From the NCBI GenBank assembly GCA_031273835.1, contig JAISRD010000096.1:1-10881 (forward strand): DNA of 10,881 nt, read 5' to 3'. The DNA comes from Treponema sp. Lineage in GTDB: Bacteria; Spirochaetota; Spirochaetia; Treponematales; Breznakiellaceae. The notes below the pieces were generated by a model. It was not told the DNA's origin, searched no databases, and worked only from the letters and a program-made list of their open reading frames with translations. The translations under genes and the position numbers were made by a program. Shown piece after piece: positions 1 through 5,934 of this stretch. Within the stretch, counting starts at the first letter, position 1. Every line of letters begins with the position of its first letter.

Positions 1-2
1 GG

Positions 3-257
3 TGCCGGAGAAACCGGTATCGGGCAAAGCAGGAGCAACATAAGGAACTCACCGCCAAACTGCGGGGGTACTACGCATACTATGGAGTAACCCAAAACTA
101 CGGCAGCATAGAACAATTCTACACCCAGGTCAAACGGATATGGTTCAAGTGGCTCAACCGGAGGTCCGCCAAGAGGTGCCAAGACTGGTCCCGATTTGGT
201 GAATACCTTCGGAACTTTCCCTTGCCGGTCCCGAGGATTGTACACGTACTGAGCTAA
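3..257 (+). CDS. ltrA: Group II intron reverse transcriptase/maturase, C-terminal 84 residues
   Basis: Only the C-terminus is present; the frame is open from base 3 and ends with TAA at 255-257. The translation contains KLRGYYAYYGVT, then a W-F-K-WLNRRS block and the closing F-PLPVPRIVH. This is the signature of the maturase (X/thumb) domain and tail of intron-encoded reverse transcriptases. The protein stops shortly after the PRIVH motif, leaving no room for an HNH endonuclease domain, as in many endonuclease-free bacterial introns. In this family the protein binds its own intron RNA, helps it splice, and reverse-transcribes it at a new DNA site. No frameshift is visible in the part present. 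The gene symbol is a family label, not proof of orthology to lactococcal LtrA. Confidence 0.88.
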   Translation, partial: CRRNRYRAKQEQHKELTAKLRGYYAYYGVTQNYGSIEQFYTQVKRIWFKWLNRRSAKRCQDWSRFGEYLRNFPLPVPRIVHVLS

Positions 258-275
258 GCGAATCTTTTTCTTGAG

Positions 276-308
276 GAACCGGATGCCTTAATTGGGCACG
301 TCCGGGTC
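276..308 (+). ncRNA. Group II intron domain V (catalytic helix)
   Basis: The strands 276-287 and 294-308 fold into the diagnostic hairpin. A lower helix pairs 276-283 with 301-308, an AT/GCACG-type internal bulge follows, and an upper GCC/GGGC stem closes a short TTAATT loop. The motif GCACGTCCGG is close to the common bacterial domain V sequence. The three bases in the triad position read A277-A278-C279 rather than the usual AGC, and A278 faces G306 instead of forming the usual G-U wobble. The identification is solid; whether the helix is catalytic is doubtful. Confidence 0.8.
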
Positions 309-311
309 TGT

Positions 312-349
312 GGGGGCTCCGGGTGGGTAACTGCCCGGTTCTACCCGGC
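312..349 (+). ncRNA. Group II intron domain VI with bulged branch-point A
   Basis: An 8-bp helix pairs 319-326 with 331-338 and is capped by a GTAA tetraloop at 327-330. Below an internal loop, G312-G314 pair with C344-C346 and G315-G316 pair with T342/C341, leaving A343 bulged. A bulged A seven bases from the intron end is the branch nucleotide attacked in lariat formation. The predicted intron end at about 349 follows from this and carries an uncertainty of one or two bases. Confidence 0.72.
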
Positions 350-377
350 AAAATTGGGCCCGTCCCCCAGAGGCTCC

Positions 378-428
378 TAGGGCAACGCTGATTAACTTGA
401 CGCTAATCAGCATTGCCCTACTGTTTTT
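378..428 (+). terminator. Strong hairpin with T-tract, likely rho-independent terminator on the + strand
   Basis: A 17-bp stem pairs 378-394 with 404-420, with a single C-A mismatch (386/412) and a 9-base loop. CTGTTTTT follows at 421-428. On the + strand this has the form of an intrinsic terminator that would end transcription arriving through the intron. On the minus strand there is no T-tract after the stem. It is also the left arm of the candidate repeat element, so the terminator function may be secondary. Confidence 0.55.
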
Positions 429-458
429 CTCGTTTTCCTGCGGAAAACTGCGAAAAAC
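423..458. repeat. AT-rich imperfect hairpin (middle hairpin of the element)
   Basis: A perfect 7-bp inner stem (432-438 with 442-448, loop TGC) extends through a small internal loop into a G-TTTTT-C / G-AAAAA-C outer stem (423-429 with 452-458). It lies between the two related hairpins and does not share their CTGATT core. No function is evident. Confidence 0.5.
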
Positions 459-471
459 CACATTAAAGCAT

Positions 472-505
472 GCACTGATTTATTCTCGATTGAATAAATC
501 AGTGC
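472..505. repeat. Perfect 14-bp inverted repeat downstream of the minus-strand OMP operon
   Basis: GCACTGATTTATTC at 472-485 is exactly complementary to 492-505, with a 6-base loop. The hairpin lies five to six bases beyond the stop codon of the minus-strand gene, so it could stabilise the mRNA 3' end or slow polymerase. No T-tract follows on the minus strand, so classical rho-independent termination is unlikely. Its arms resemble those of the 378-420 hairpin. Confidence 0.6.
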
Positions 506-509
506 TTCC

Positions 510-2189
510 CTAGGGCTTCGGCTTCGGGGGAAATTTGGGGGAAATCCGGGCCGAAAGCACCAGCTCAAAGCCCGCTTCGGTATCCCCTCCGGTGCGGACC
601 ACCTTGACGGCGGGCATCAGGGCGACGCTGAGCCAGTCCCTGGGCGTCCAGGTCCCTTCAAATTTGACAAGGTAGGTCAGGGCCGGCTGTCCCGACGGGG
701 TCAGCGCCGTGGCTTCACCGTTACTCGAAGGATAGTAGCCCCGGTTGGGCCGGTCAAACACATCGGTGGAGGCGTTTTCGCCCTGGGCAAGGAACAGGAA
801 TGATCCCGCCGCCGACCACCGGCGCGTTCGGTACCCCGTCCAGACGGTGAGGGCGACGGAATCGGGGCCGAAGGGGCTGCCGGTCCATTCGCGGATCGGG
901 TCCTCCCGGCGGGTGCTTACCTCCAGTGATTCCCGGTAGAAGGACCAGTTCTTGTGGGCCAGGATGTACATGTAGGGATAGGTGTAGACCCCCTCGACGC
1001 CGAAGTTCCAATATCCCCCCGCCGATGCGGGGAGGAAGGATTCGTAGCCGGCCTGAAAGGCGAGGCCGTCGGGGACGGTGGAGGAGGCACTACGCTCGCT
1101 CCCTATCTCAAGCTGATTCATGGCCACCAGTCCATAGAAGCGGCCGTGCCGCCAGGGCCGGAAATCCAGGCCGATGCCCAGCAGTGAACCGATGCGGGAA
1201 TTGGTGGGGTGGCTCTTGATATACGCGTCGTTATCGTCGGCGATCTGTTCGTTGTAATCCGCGTAGCTCTTCCAGGCGGTAAAACTGTGGTAGATCATGG
1301 CGGGGTTAAGGAAACGTATCTCGAAAGGGGCGTTGACCATGACCCCCTCGACCAGGGCAAGGGAAAGGCGCCGGGCTATGTTGATCTGCAGATGGTGGAG
1401 GTACAGGTACTTCGTCACCTCCAGTTCCATCACGTCGGCGGAATACTTGATGTAGGGCGAATAGAATTCCAGACTGGCATAGCTGACCCCCCGCATGTTA
1501 TCGGACAGGATAACGCTGCCGGTCTCGCTCCTGCCAAAGGCATCGTCCCCGATGCCCAGCCTGAAGTTGATCCCCATGGTCTGTCTGATGGGAAACCCCG
1601 CGCTCAGGTAGGCCCGTTTGGGGATGTTGGTATCGATATTCTGCACGTCGTCCATGAATTTGTCGAAGGGAAAATTGGTATAATTGTCGTGGGCTTCGCC
1701 CAGCATCCTGTTTTCCCCCAGGGAAATATCCGCCTGAAGGGTAACGTAGGAGGCCATGGAAAAGGAAACGGGCAGGGATAAAAAAGGCAGCCGGTCATTG
1801 GGGCCGTATACCCAGTCCAGGTCCTTGTTGCTCTTGGCGTACCCTTCTATCTGCAGGGCGGGATCAAAATCGACGGCCACGGGACCGAGTTTTCTCGAAA
1901 GGGCGACGGACCCTTCAAGCCAGGCGTACACCTCGTCGAGGAGCGCCTCACCGCTGGCCGAAAGGGGGCTGCCGTCAATTTCGGCGAGGATCAGCTCTAC
2001 CTGGGCGACGGTGAGGGCGGAACCGTTGAGAAAGACCTTCTTCTGCTCCATGGAAAGGGCGGTCAGGGCGTCGTATATCCAGTCGCCGGGGTACACCAGC
2101 TTCTGGGCCGGCAGGGCGGACACCGGGCCGGAGGGCAGCGCCAAAACAAGCGACAACAGGGCTATCGTTTTTAACATCCGCTTCATCAT
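510..2189 (-). CDS. Exported Wzi-like outer-membrane beta-barrel protein, second of a tandem pair (559 aa)
   Basis: A signal peptide is clear: basic start (MMKRMLK), a hydrophobic core, and a likely type I cleavage after VSA at residue 25. A small helical N-terminal region (33-95) contains YPGDWIYDALTALS. The remainder is rich in alternating hydrophobic and aromatic strands, as in outer-membrane barrels. Residues 265-306, with L-L-EGVMVNAPFEIRFLNPAMIYH, resemble the central block of capsule-assembly Wzi-family proteins. The final strand FELVLSARI (541-549) is followed by an unusual proline/lysine tail, SPKFPPKPKP. AAGGA precedes two adjacent ATGs; spacing is 4 nt to the first and 7 nt to the second, so the true start may be at 2186. 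It follows its paralogue by 24 bp in the same operon. The ligand is unknown. The barrel assignment is firm; Wzi membership is moderate. Confidence 0.72.
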   Translation of the reverse strand: MMKRMLKTIALLSLVLALPSGPVSALPAQKLVYPGDWIYDALTALSMEQKKVFLNGSALTVAQVELILAEIDGSPLSASGEALLDEVYAWLEGSVALSRKLGPVAVDFDPALQIEGYAKSNKDLDWVYGPNDRLPFLSLPVSFSMASYVTLQADISLGENRMLGEAHDNYTNFPFDKFMDDVQNIDTNIPKRAYLSAGFPIRQTMGINFRLGIGDDAFGRSETGSVILSDNMRGVSYASLEFYSPYIKYSADVMELEVTKYLYLHHLQINIARRLSLALVEGVMVNAPFEIRFLNPAMIYHSFTAWKSYADYNEQIADDNDAYIKSHPTNSRIGSLLGIGLDFRPWRHGRFYGLVAMNQLEIGSERSASSTVPDGLAFQAGYESFLPASAGGYWNFGVEGVYTYPYMYILAHKNWSFYRESLEVSTRREDPIREWTGSPFGPDSVALTVWTGYRTRRWSAAGSFLFLAQGENASTDVFDRPNRGYYPSSNGEATALTPSGQPALTYLVKFEGTWTPRDWLSVALMPAVKVVRTGGDTEAGFELVLSARISPKFPPKPKP

Positions 2190-2213
2190 ACCGTCCTTAC
2201 ACCGCGCCGCTTC

Positions 2214-3905
2214 TCAGTTCCAGTCCGCCTGAAGGCGCTTCAGTTCCGCCGGCAGGAAACGGGCCGACAGGGCGATCTCAAAGCCGTGCCGCCGTTCCCC
2301 CTGTACAAAGGCGAAGTTGTCGATGATCTGGTAGCCGGGATGCGCCGAAAGAATAAGCCATTTTTTCAGCTCCCAGGTCCCCGACAGCCCTATCTGCCAG
2401 GTATAGGCGGCGGTTCCCGTGGGGCTGGTAAGGAGGGTGTCCTGGTAGGTCCCCCCCTGCCGCGCCGGATGATAGACGTAATTGTCAAAGACGGTGATCC
2501 GGCCCTTTCCGAAGGCGCCGGACCGGACCCCCTGGGCGAGAAAGGTAAGTGAACAAGACAGGGAAAGGCGGCCGGCCTCCCAGCCCGCCCAAAGCGCGGC
2601 GGCCGCCGAGTCGGGGCCGACGGGGGTTCCGGTCCAGTATTCGATGCCGCCGGTGTTGCCGCCCCTTGGTTTGTAGAAGGACCACCGCTCGTTTCGTGAC
2701 ACATAAAAGAAGGGGTAGGTATACAGCCCCTCGAGGCCGAAGAAGAGGCGGCCCGCCGCCAGGGGCAGGGAAAATTCCCCGCCGCCCTGAAAGGCGAAGG
2801 AGTCGGGCCGCCGGGCCGAAGGATCGCTGCTCCGTTCGCCGGGGGTCTGCAGTTCGTTCAGGGCCCAGATGCCGTAGATCCGGCCGTATCTGAAGAGCTG
2901 AAATTCCACCCTCATGCCGTAAAACGATCCTACCCGCGACTCGTCGTTGTCATAATCGGGTTCGTCGTTTTCCCGGTTGTAATCGTCATAGTCGTTCCAG
3001 GCGCCGAAACTGTGAAACACCATGAGGGGATTGAGGAAACGAAGCTCCAGGGGGGCGTTCACCAGAACGCCTTCGACGAAGGTAAAGGAGACTCGTTTGA
3101 AAAAACGGCCTTCGAGGTGGTGAAGATAAAGATACCGGTTCACCCCGAGCTGCATCACCCTGGCCGAATAGCTTAACACCGGGGAATACAGGGAGAGCAT
3201 CGAATAGTTGAGATCCTTCATGTAATCCGACAGGATGACGCTTCCCAGACGGGTCCGTCCGATAAAATCCTCCCCGATGCCGATCCTGAACTCAAGCCCC
3301 GAGGACTTCGGCAGCGGCAGGCCCAGGCTGAGGTAGGCCCGGTGGGGAAGGGTAAAATTGTAGGTCTCCCCGTAGGGGAAATTCATATAATTATTCTCAC
3401 GGTACACCGCGTCCCTGGTCTGATCGACGCCGGTGTCCATTTCCATGGTAATATAGGGGGAAAAGGAAAGGCTCACCGGCACCTCGAAGAAGGACCGCCT
3501 GCGGTAATTGCCGTACATAAAGTCCAGGTCCCGATTGGTTCTGAGGTACAGTTCCGGCTGTATCAGGGCGCCTACCTCAAAACGCAGCGATCCCGTGCCG
3601 AAGGACATGAATTCACGGGAATCCAGGTACTCCCTCAGTTTTTCGAAGGTCTGTTTTCCGCCGGGGGACAGCTTCTCCTCGTCAATCTCGCCCAGCATGG
3701 ACCTGAAACGCCGCACCGTCAGGGGGGTGCCGGAAAGGAAAAGGACCCCCTGCTCCAGGGACAGGGCGGTCAGGGCGTCGTAGGGCCAATCGCCGGGATA
3801 GATGATTTTTTGATCGGGGTGGGAAAAAACAGCCCCCCCGCAGAGGAATAGCAGGAGAAAAAGCAGCGCTGTCCGACACATCTTCCTGTCCGTCATGGTT
3901 ATCAT
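2214..3905 (-). CDS. Exported Wzi-like outer-membrane beta-barrel protein, first of a tandem pair (563 aa)
   Basis: This is a paralogue of the next gene downstream over its whole length. Shared blocks include YPGDW-YDALTALS-EQ (36-52), EGVLVNAPLELRFLNP (278-293), EGLYTYPFFYVS (392-403) and the last strand FEIALSARF (542-550). A signal peptide spans about 1-28, with probable cleavage after VFS. The start is uncertain: Met1 (3905), Met4 (3896) and Met9 (3881) are all possible and none has a well-spaced ribosome-binding site. Residues 304-323 form an Asp/Asn/Glu-rich loop (2937-2996) that differs from the paralogue and probably faces outward. A promoter with -35 TTGACC and -10 CATAAT lies about 70-100 bp upstream. 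In the Wzi family, E. coli Wzi is an outer-membrane barrel that binds capsule at the surface; the same role here is inference. Confidence 0.72.
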   Translation of the reverse strand: MITMTDRKMCRTALLFLLLFLCGGAVFSHPDQKIIYPGDWPYDALTALSLEQGVLFLSGTPLTVRRFRSMLGEIDEEKLSPGGKQTFEKLREYLDSREFMSFGTGSLRFEVGALIQPELYLRTNRDLDFMYGNYRRRSFFEVPVSLSFSPYITMEMDTGVDQTRDAVYRENNYMNFPYGETYNFTLPHRAYLSLGLPLPKSSGLEFRIGIGEDFIGRTRLGSVILSDYMKDLNYSMLSLYSPVLSYSARVMQLGVNRYLYLHHLEGRFFKRVSFTFVEGVLVNAPLELRFLNPLMVFHSFGAWNDYDDYNRENDEPDYDNDESRVGSFYGMRVEFQLFRYGRIYGIWALNELQTPGERSSDPSARRPDSFAFQGGGEFSLPLAAGRLFFGLEGLYTYPFFYVSRNERWSFYKPRGGNTGGIEYWTGTPVGPDSAAAALWAGWEAGRLSLSCSLTFLAQGVRSGAFGKGRITVFDNYVYHPARQGGTYQDTLLTSPTGTAAYTWQIGLSGTWELKKWLILSAHPGYQIIDNFAFVQGERRHGFEIALSARFLPAELKRLQADWN

Positions 3906-3950
3906 ACAATTTACCGGAAACAGGGGCGCATTTTCAGGGGCTTGCCCTTA

Positions 3951-3979
3951 TTGCCTTTCGGTCACCGGTGGACTATTAT
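3951..3979 (+). promoter_or_regulatory. Sigma70-type promoter for the + strand Wzi gene
   Basis: TTGCCT at 3951-3956 and TATTAT at 3974-3979 are separated by 17 bp, the optimal spacing. The expected transcript start near 3986 leaves a leader of about 40 bases before the ATG at 4027. The -10 box overlaps the minus-strand -10 box by five bases. Confidence 0.6.
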
Positions 3980-4004
3980 GAAATACATTAGCAAGAAAGG
4001 TCAA
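3975..4004 (-). promoter_or_regulatory. Sigma70-type promoter for the minus-strand OMP operon
   Basis: On the minus strand, TTGACC (complement of 3999-4004) and CATAAT (complement of 3975-3980) are 18 bp apart. The expected start near 3968 gives a leader of about 60 bases to the ATG at 3905. It shares its -10 region with the opposite promoter. Confidence 0.55.
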
Positions 4005-4026
4005 TGACCAACGCACAGGAGTTTGT

Positions 4027-5934
4027 ATGAACAAAAAGAGGGCCGTTTTTGCCGGTCTGCTGGCTTTTGCATCCTGCCTTTTCCTCAGCGCCCAATCCCA
4101 TGTTTCAGTACCGCTGCACAATGAAATCTATTATGTGCTGGAACAAGCGGAGATGAGGGGTTTCTGTGATCCCCTTCCCCAGATAAAACCCTATTCAAGA
4201 AAATTCATCCTTGAAACGGTGGAACATATCCTCGGTTCGGGAGGGGAAAAACTCAATACGACGGAACGGGAAATTCTTGAAAAGGCCCTGGACAATTTCC
4301 GCCGGGGGGAGAAGGGCATGGACTGGGAGCGGGGGAAATTCAGCTTTGAATACCGCAGCCCAAAACGGGACATCCTCTTTACGGGGGATATCGGCGTCGG
4401 CGCCCAGCTTGCCTTTTCCGGGGGGGTCTTTGCGGAAACCGGGGAGGCGGTCTGGGGCACCGACAACCTCATTTCCGCCTACCATGACGCCGACATAGGA
4501 GAGCATTTTTCCTACCGCTTCCATTTTCTCGGCCACCTGACCCGTGCGCCGAGGGAACAGATGGGAAACGACTACTGGACCTATTACGAGGGCTACGTCG
4601 ATGACCCCGATTACCCCGACGCCATCAACCGGCAGATTCCCGCCTGGAGCCAGCCGGTGGCCTTCTTCCCCTACACCTACCGGAAGAGCTGGGACGGGTT
4701 TGTGGTACAGCCCAACGAGATCGGGGCCGACGGGCTGGGAAGCTGGCCCAATAATTTTGCCGTCGGACCCATGATGCTGGGGGAACTGTCCGGGGGGTTT
4801 CTGGACGACATGATCACCTGGCGTTTCGGCAGGATGCGCAGGGAATGGGGCGCCATCTCGGGGGGCCAGAGCCTTATCCTGAACGGCGCCGCCCATCCCT
4901 TTATGGGGATAGAGGCGAATTTTAATCCCACCTACTGGTTCGGTTTTTCAGCCGTCACGGGGGTACTGGAGTATTTCAACAGGGACGGGCTCAAAAAATC
5001 CTCCAGGACCTTTCAGAACGCCTTTTCCGCGGAAATGGTGGAATTCAACGTCAAGAACCGTTTCCATATCGATCTGGGAAGCACCGCCGTATGGTCAAAA
5101 CGCTTTGAACTGGGGTATATTTTCCCGCCGAACAACAACTTTCTCTATCAGGACAGCGTCGGTGATTTTGACAACATGGGCTTCTTCCTTAACCTGCGGG
5201 GCCAGCAGCCGGGCCTCGGCAAGGTCTGGTTTTCGTTCTTCGCCGACGATATCGATCCCTCGTTAAGCCTGCTAAAAAGGTTTGCCGAGCTGGACCGCCA
5301 GACCTTTGCCTATCAGGCGGGGCTGAAGCTGGTGATCCCCCGGCTCCCTTTCGCCGCGGTTTCCCTGAGTTACACCAAGATAGAACCCTACACTTACACC
5401 CACAACCGGATCTTCGTGCCCTGGTACAGTGAAACCTACGAGGGGAATCCCTCGCCCATGGAGACCTCCTATACCAACAACGGCGAAAACCTGGGTTACT
5501 ATCTGCCCCCCAATTCGGACGAACTCCTGCTGCGCCTCGATGTCATGCCCCGCCGGAGCACCGTCGCCCATGTCCAGTACCAGTTGATCCGCCACGGGGC
5601 GGAGCACGGAAGCGGCCAGGTGGACGGAAGCTCTTTTCTGTCGGAACTTGATCCGGGGGGAACCAATAGGGCCAATAGCACCGTTCTGCGGAAATACTTT
5701 CTCCACGACGGGGCCTATCAGTGGCAGCATATTTTCAAGGTCGGGGCGGAACACAGCCCTGTCAGGTACCCCTTCCTCCGTTTTTTCGGCGAAGCGGGGG
5801 TGGTTTTTTCCCATTATTCCAACATCGGCACCAGGCCGAATTCGGGAAGATTCGATTATTCCTTTATCAATACCGACGAATACCCGATATCCACTGAGAT
5901 ACTCTGTATCCTGGGGGTCCGGCTTTTCATGTAG
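4027..5934 (+). CDS. Wzi-family capsule-assembly-like outer-membrane protein (635 aa)
   Basis: The start is well supported: AGGAG at 4017-4021 lies 5 nt before ATG. A signal peptide (NKKR, then a hydrophobic core) is probably cleaved after LSA at residue 22. The segment FASC (14-17) loosely resembles a relaxed spirochaete lipobox, but hydrophobic residues after the Cys argue against lipidation. An N-terminal helical region (29-90) leads into the barrel. Wzi-like blocks include WRFGRMRREWG with QSLILNGAAHPF (265-292), RFHIDLGSTAVWSKRFELGY (345-364), FADDIDPS (405-412) and YTKIEPYTYTHNR (449-461). NLGYYLPPNSDELLLRLDV follows (488-506). The chain ends in RLFM, with a near-terminal aromatic as in barrel proteins. 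It is only distantly related to the divergent tandem pair. In the known family, Wzi binds capsular polysaccharide at the cell surface; the substrate here is unknown. No terminator is seen, and its last 8 bp overlap the opposing repair operon. Confidence 0.8.
   Translation: MNKKRAVFAGLLAFASCLFLSAQSHVSVPLHNEIYYVLEQAEMRGFCDPLPQIKPYSRKFILETVEHILGSGGEKLNTTEREILEKALDNFRRGEKGMDWERGKFSFEYRSPKRDILFTGDIGVGAQLAFSGGVFAETGEAVWGTDNLISAYHDADIGEHFSYRFHFLGHLTRAPREQMGNDYWTYYEGYVDDPDYPDAINRQIPAWSQPVAFFPYTYRKSWDGFVVQPNEIGADGLGSWPNNFAVGPMMLGELSGGFLDDMITWRFGRMRREWGAISGGQSLILNGAAHPFMGIEANFNPTYWFGFSAVTGVLEYFNRDGLKKSSRTFQNAFSAEMVEFNVKNRFHIDLGSTAVWSKRFELGYIFPPNNNFLYQDSVGDFDNMGFFLNLRGQQPGLGKVWFSFFADDIDPSLSLLKRFAELDRQTFAYQAGLKLVIPRLPFAAVSLSYTKIEPYTYTHNRIFVPWYSETYEGNPSPMETSYTNNGENLGYYLPPNSDELLLRLDVMPRRSTVAHVQYQLIRHGAEHGSGQVDGSSFLSELDPGGTNRANSTVLRKYFLHDGAYQWQHIFKVGAEHSPVRYPFLRFFGEAGVVFSHYSNIGTRPNSGRFDYSFINTDEYPISTEILCILGVRLFM

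Larger units (their letters stand above)
1..349 (+). mobile_element. Group II intron, 3' portion (5' end outside the window)
   Basis: The segment joins the end of an intron-encoded maturase reading frame to sequences that fold as group II domains V and VI, in the expected order and spacing. Domain V begins about 19 bases after the maturase stop. The 3' boundary near 349 is inferred: the bulged branch-point A of domain VI is at 343, and introns of this class usually end 7-8 bases after it. The 5' exon, domains I-III and most of the maturase gene lie outside the window, so the insertion target cannot be read. The domain V catalytic triad looks altered, so this copy may be inactive. Confidence 0.85.
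377..513. repeat. Candidate non-coding mobile element: paired hairpins with terminal inverted repeats
   Basis: Bases 377-394 and the reverse complement of 496-513 match at 14 of 18 positions, sharing CTAGGG at the outer end and CTGATT further in. A related 17-base motif occurs in alternating orientation at 378-394 (+), 404-420 (-) and 497-513 (-), with a partial copy at 476-485 (+). The segment therefore consists of two related hairpins around a third, AT-rich one. CCTAGGGC occurs directly repeated at 376-383 and 509-516, which could be a target duplication or simply part of the inverted repeat. There is no coding potential. It fits a MITE or REP-type palindromic element; without other copies for comparison, the class remains an inference. 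Confidence 0.5.

Noticed and set aside
472..505. A classical rho-independent terminator for the minus-strand OMP operon.
   Set aside because: The stem is perfect, but no T-tract follows on the minus strand, so it is reported only as an inverted repeat.
377..513. An integron attC site as the target of the adjacent intron, since some group II introns insert in attC sites.
   Set aside because: The hairpins lack recognisable GTTRRRY and RYYYAAC core pairs in the right positions, and no cassette or integrase gene is visible.
1209..1781. A 190-codon + strand frame (and similar ones at 3342-3851, 4195-4896 and 9803-10540) opposite the barrel and glgC genes.
   Set aside because: All are antisense shadows of well-supported genes, with biased composition and no family motifs.
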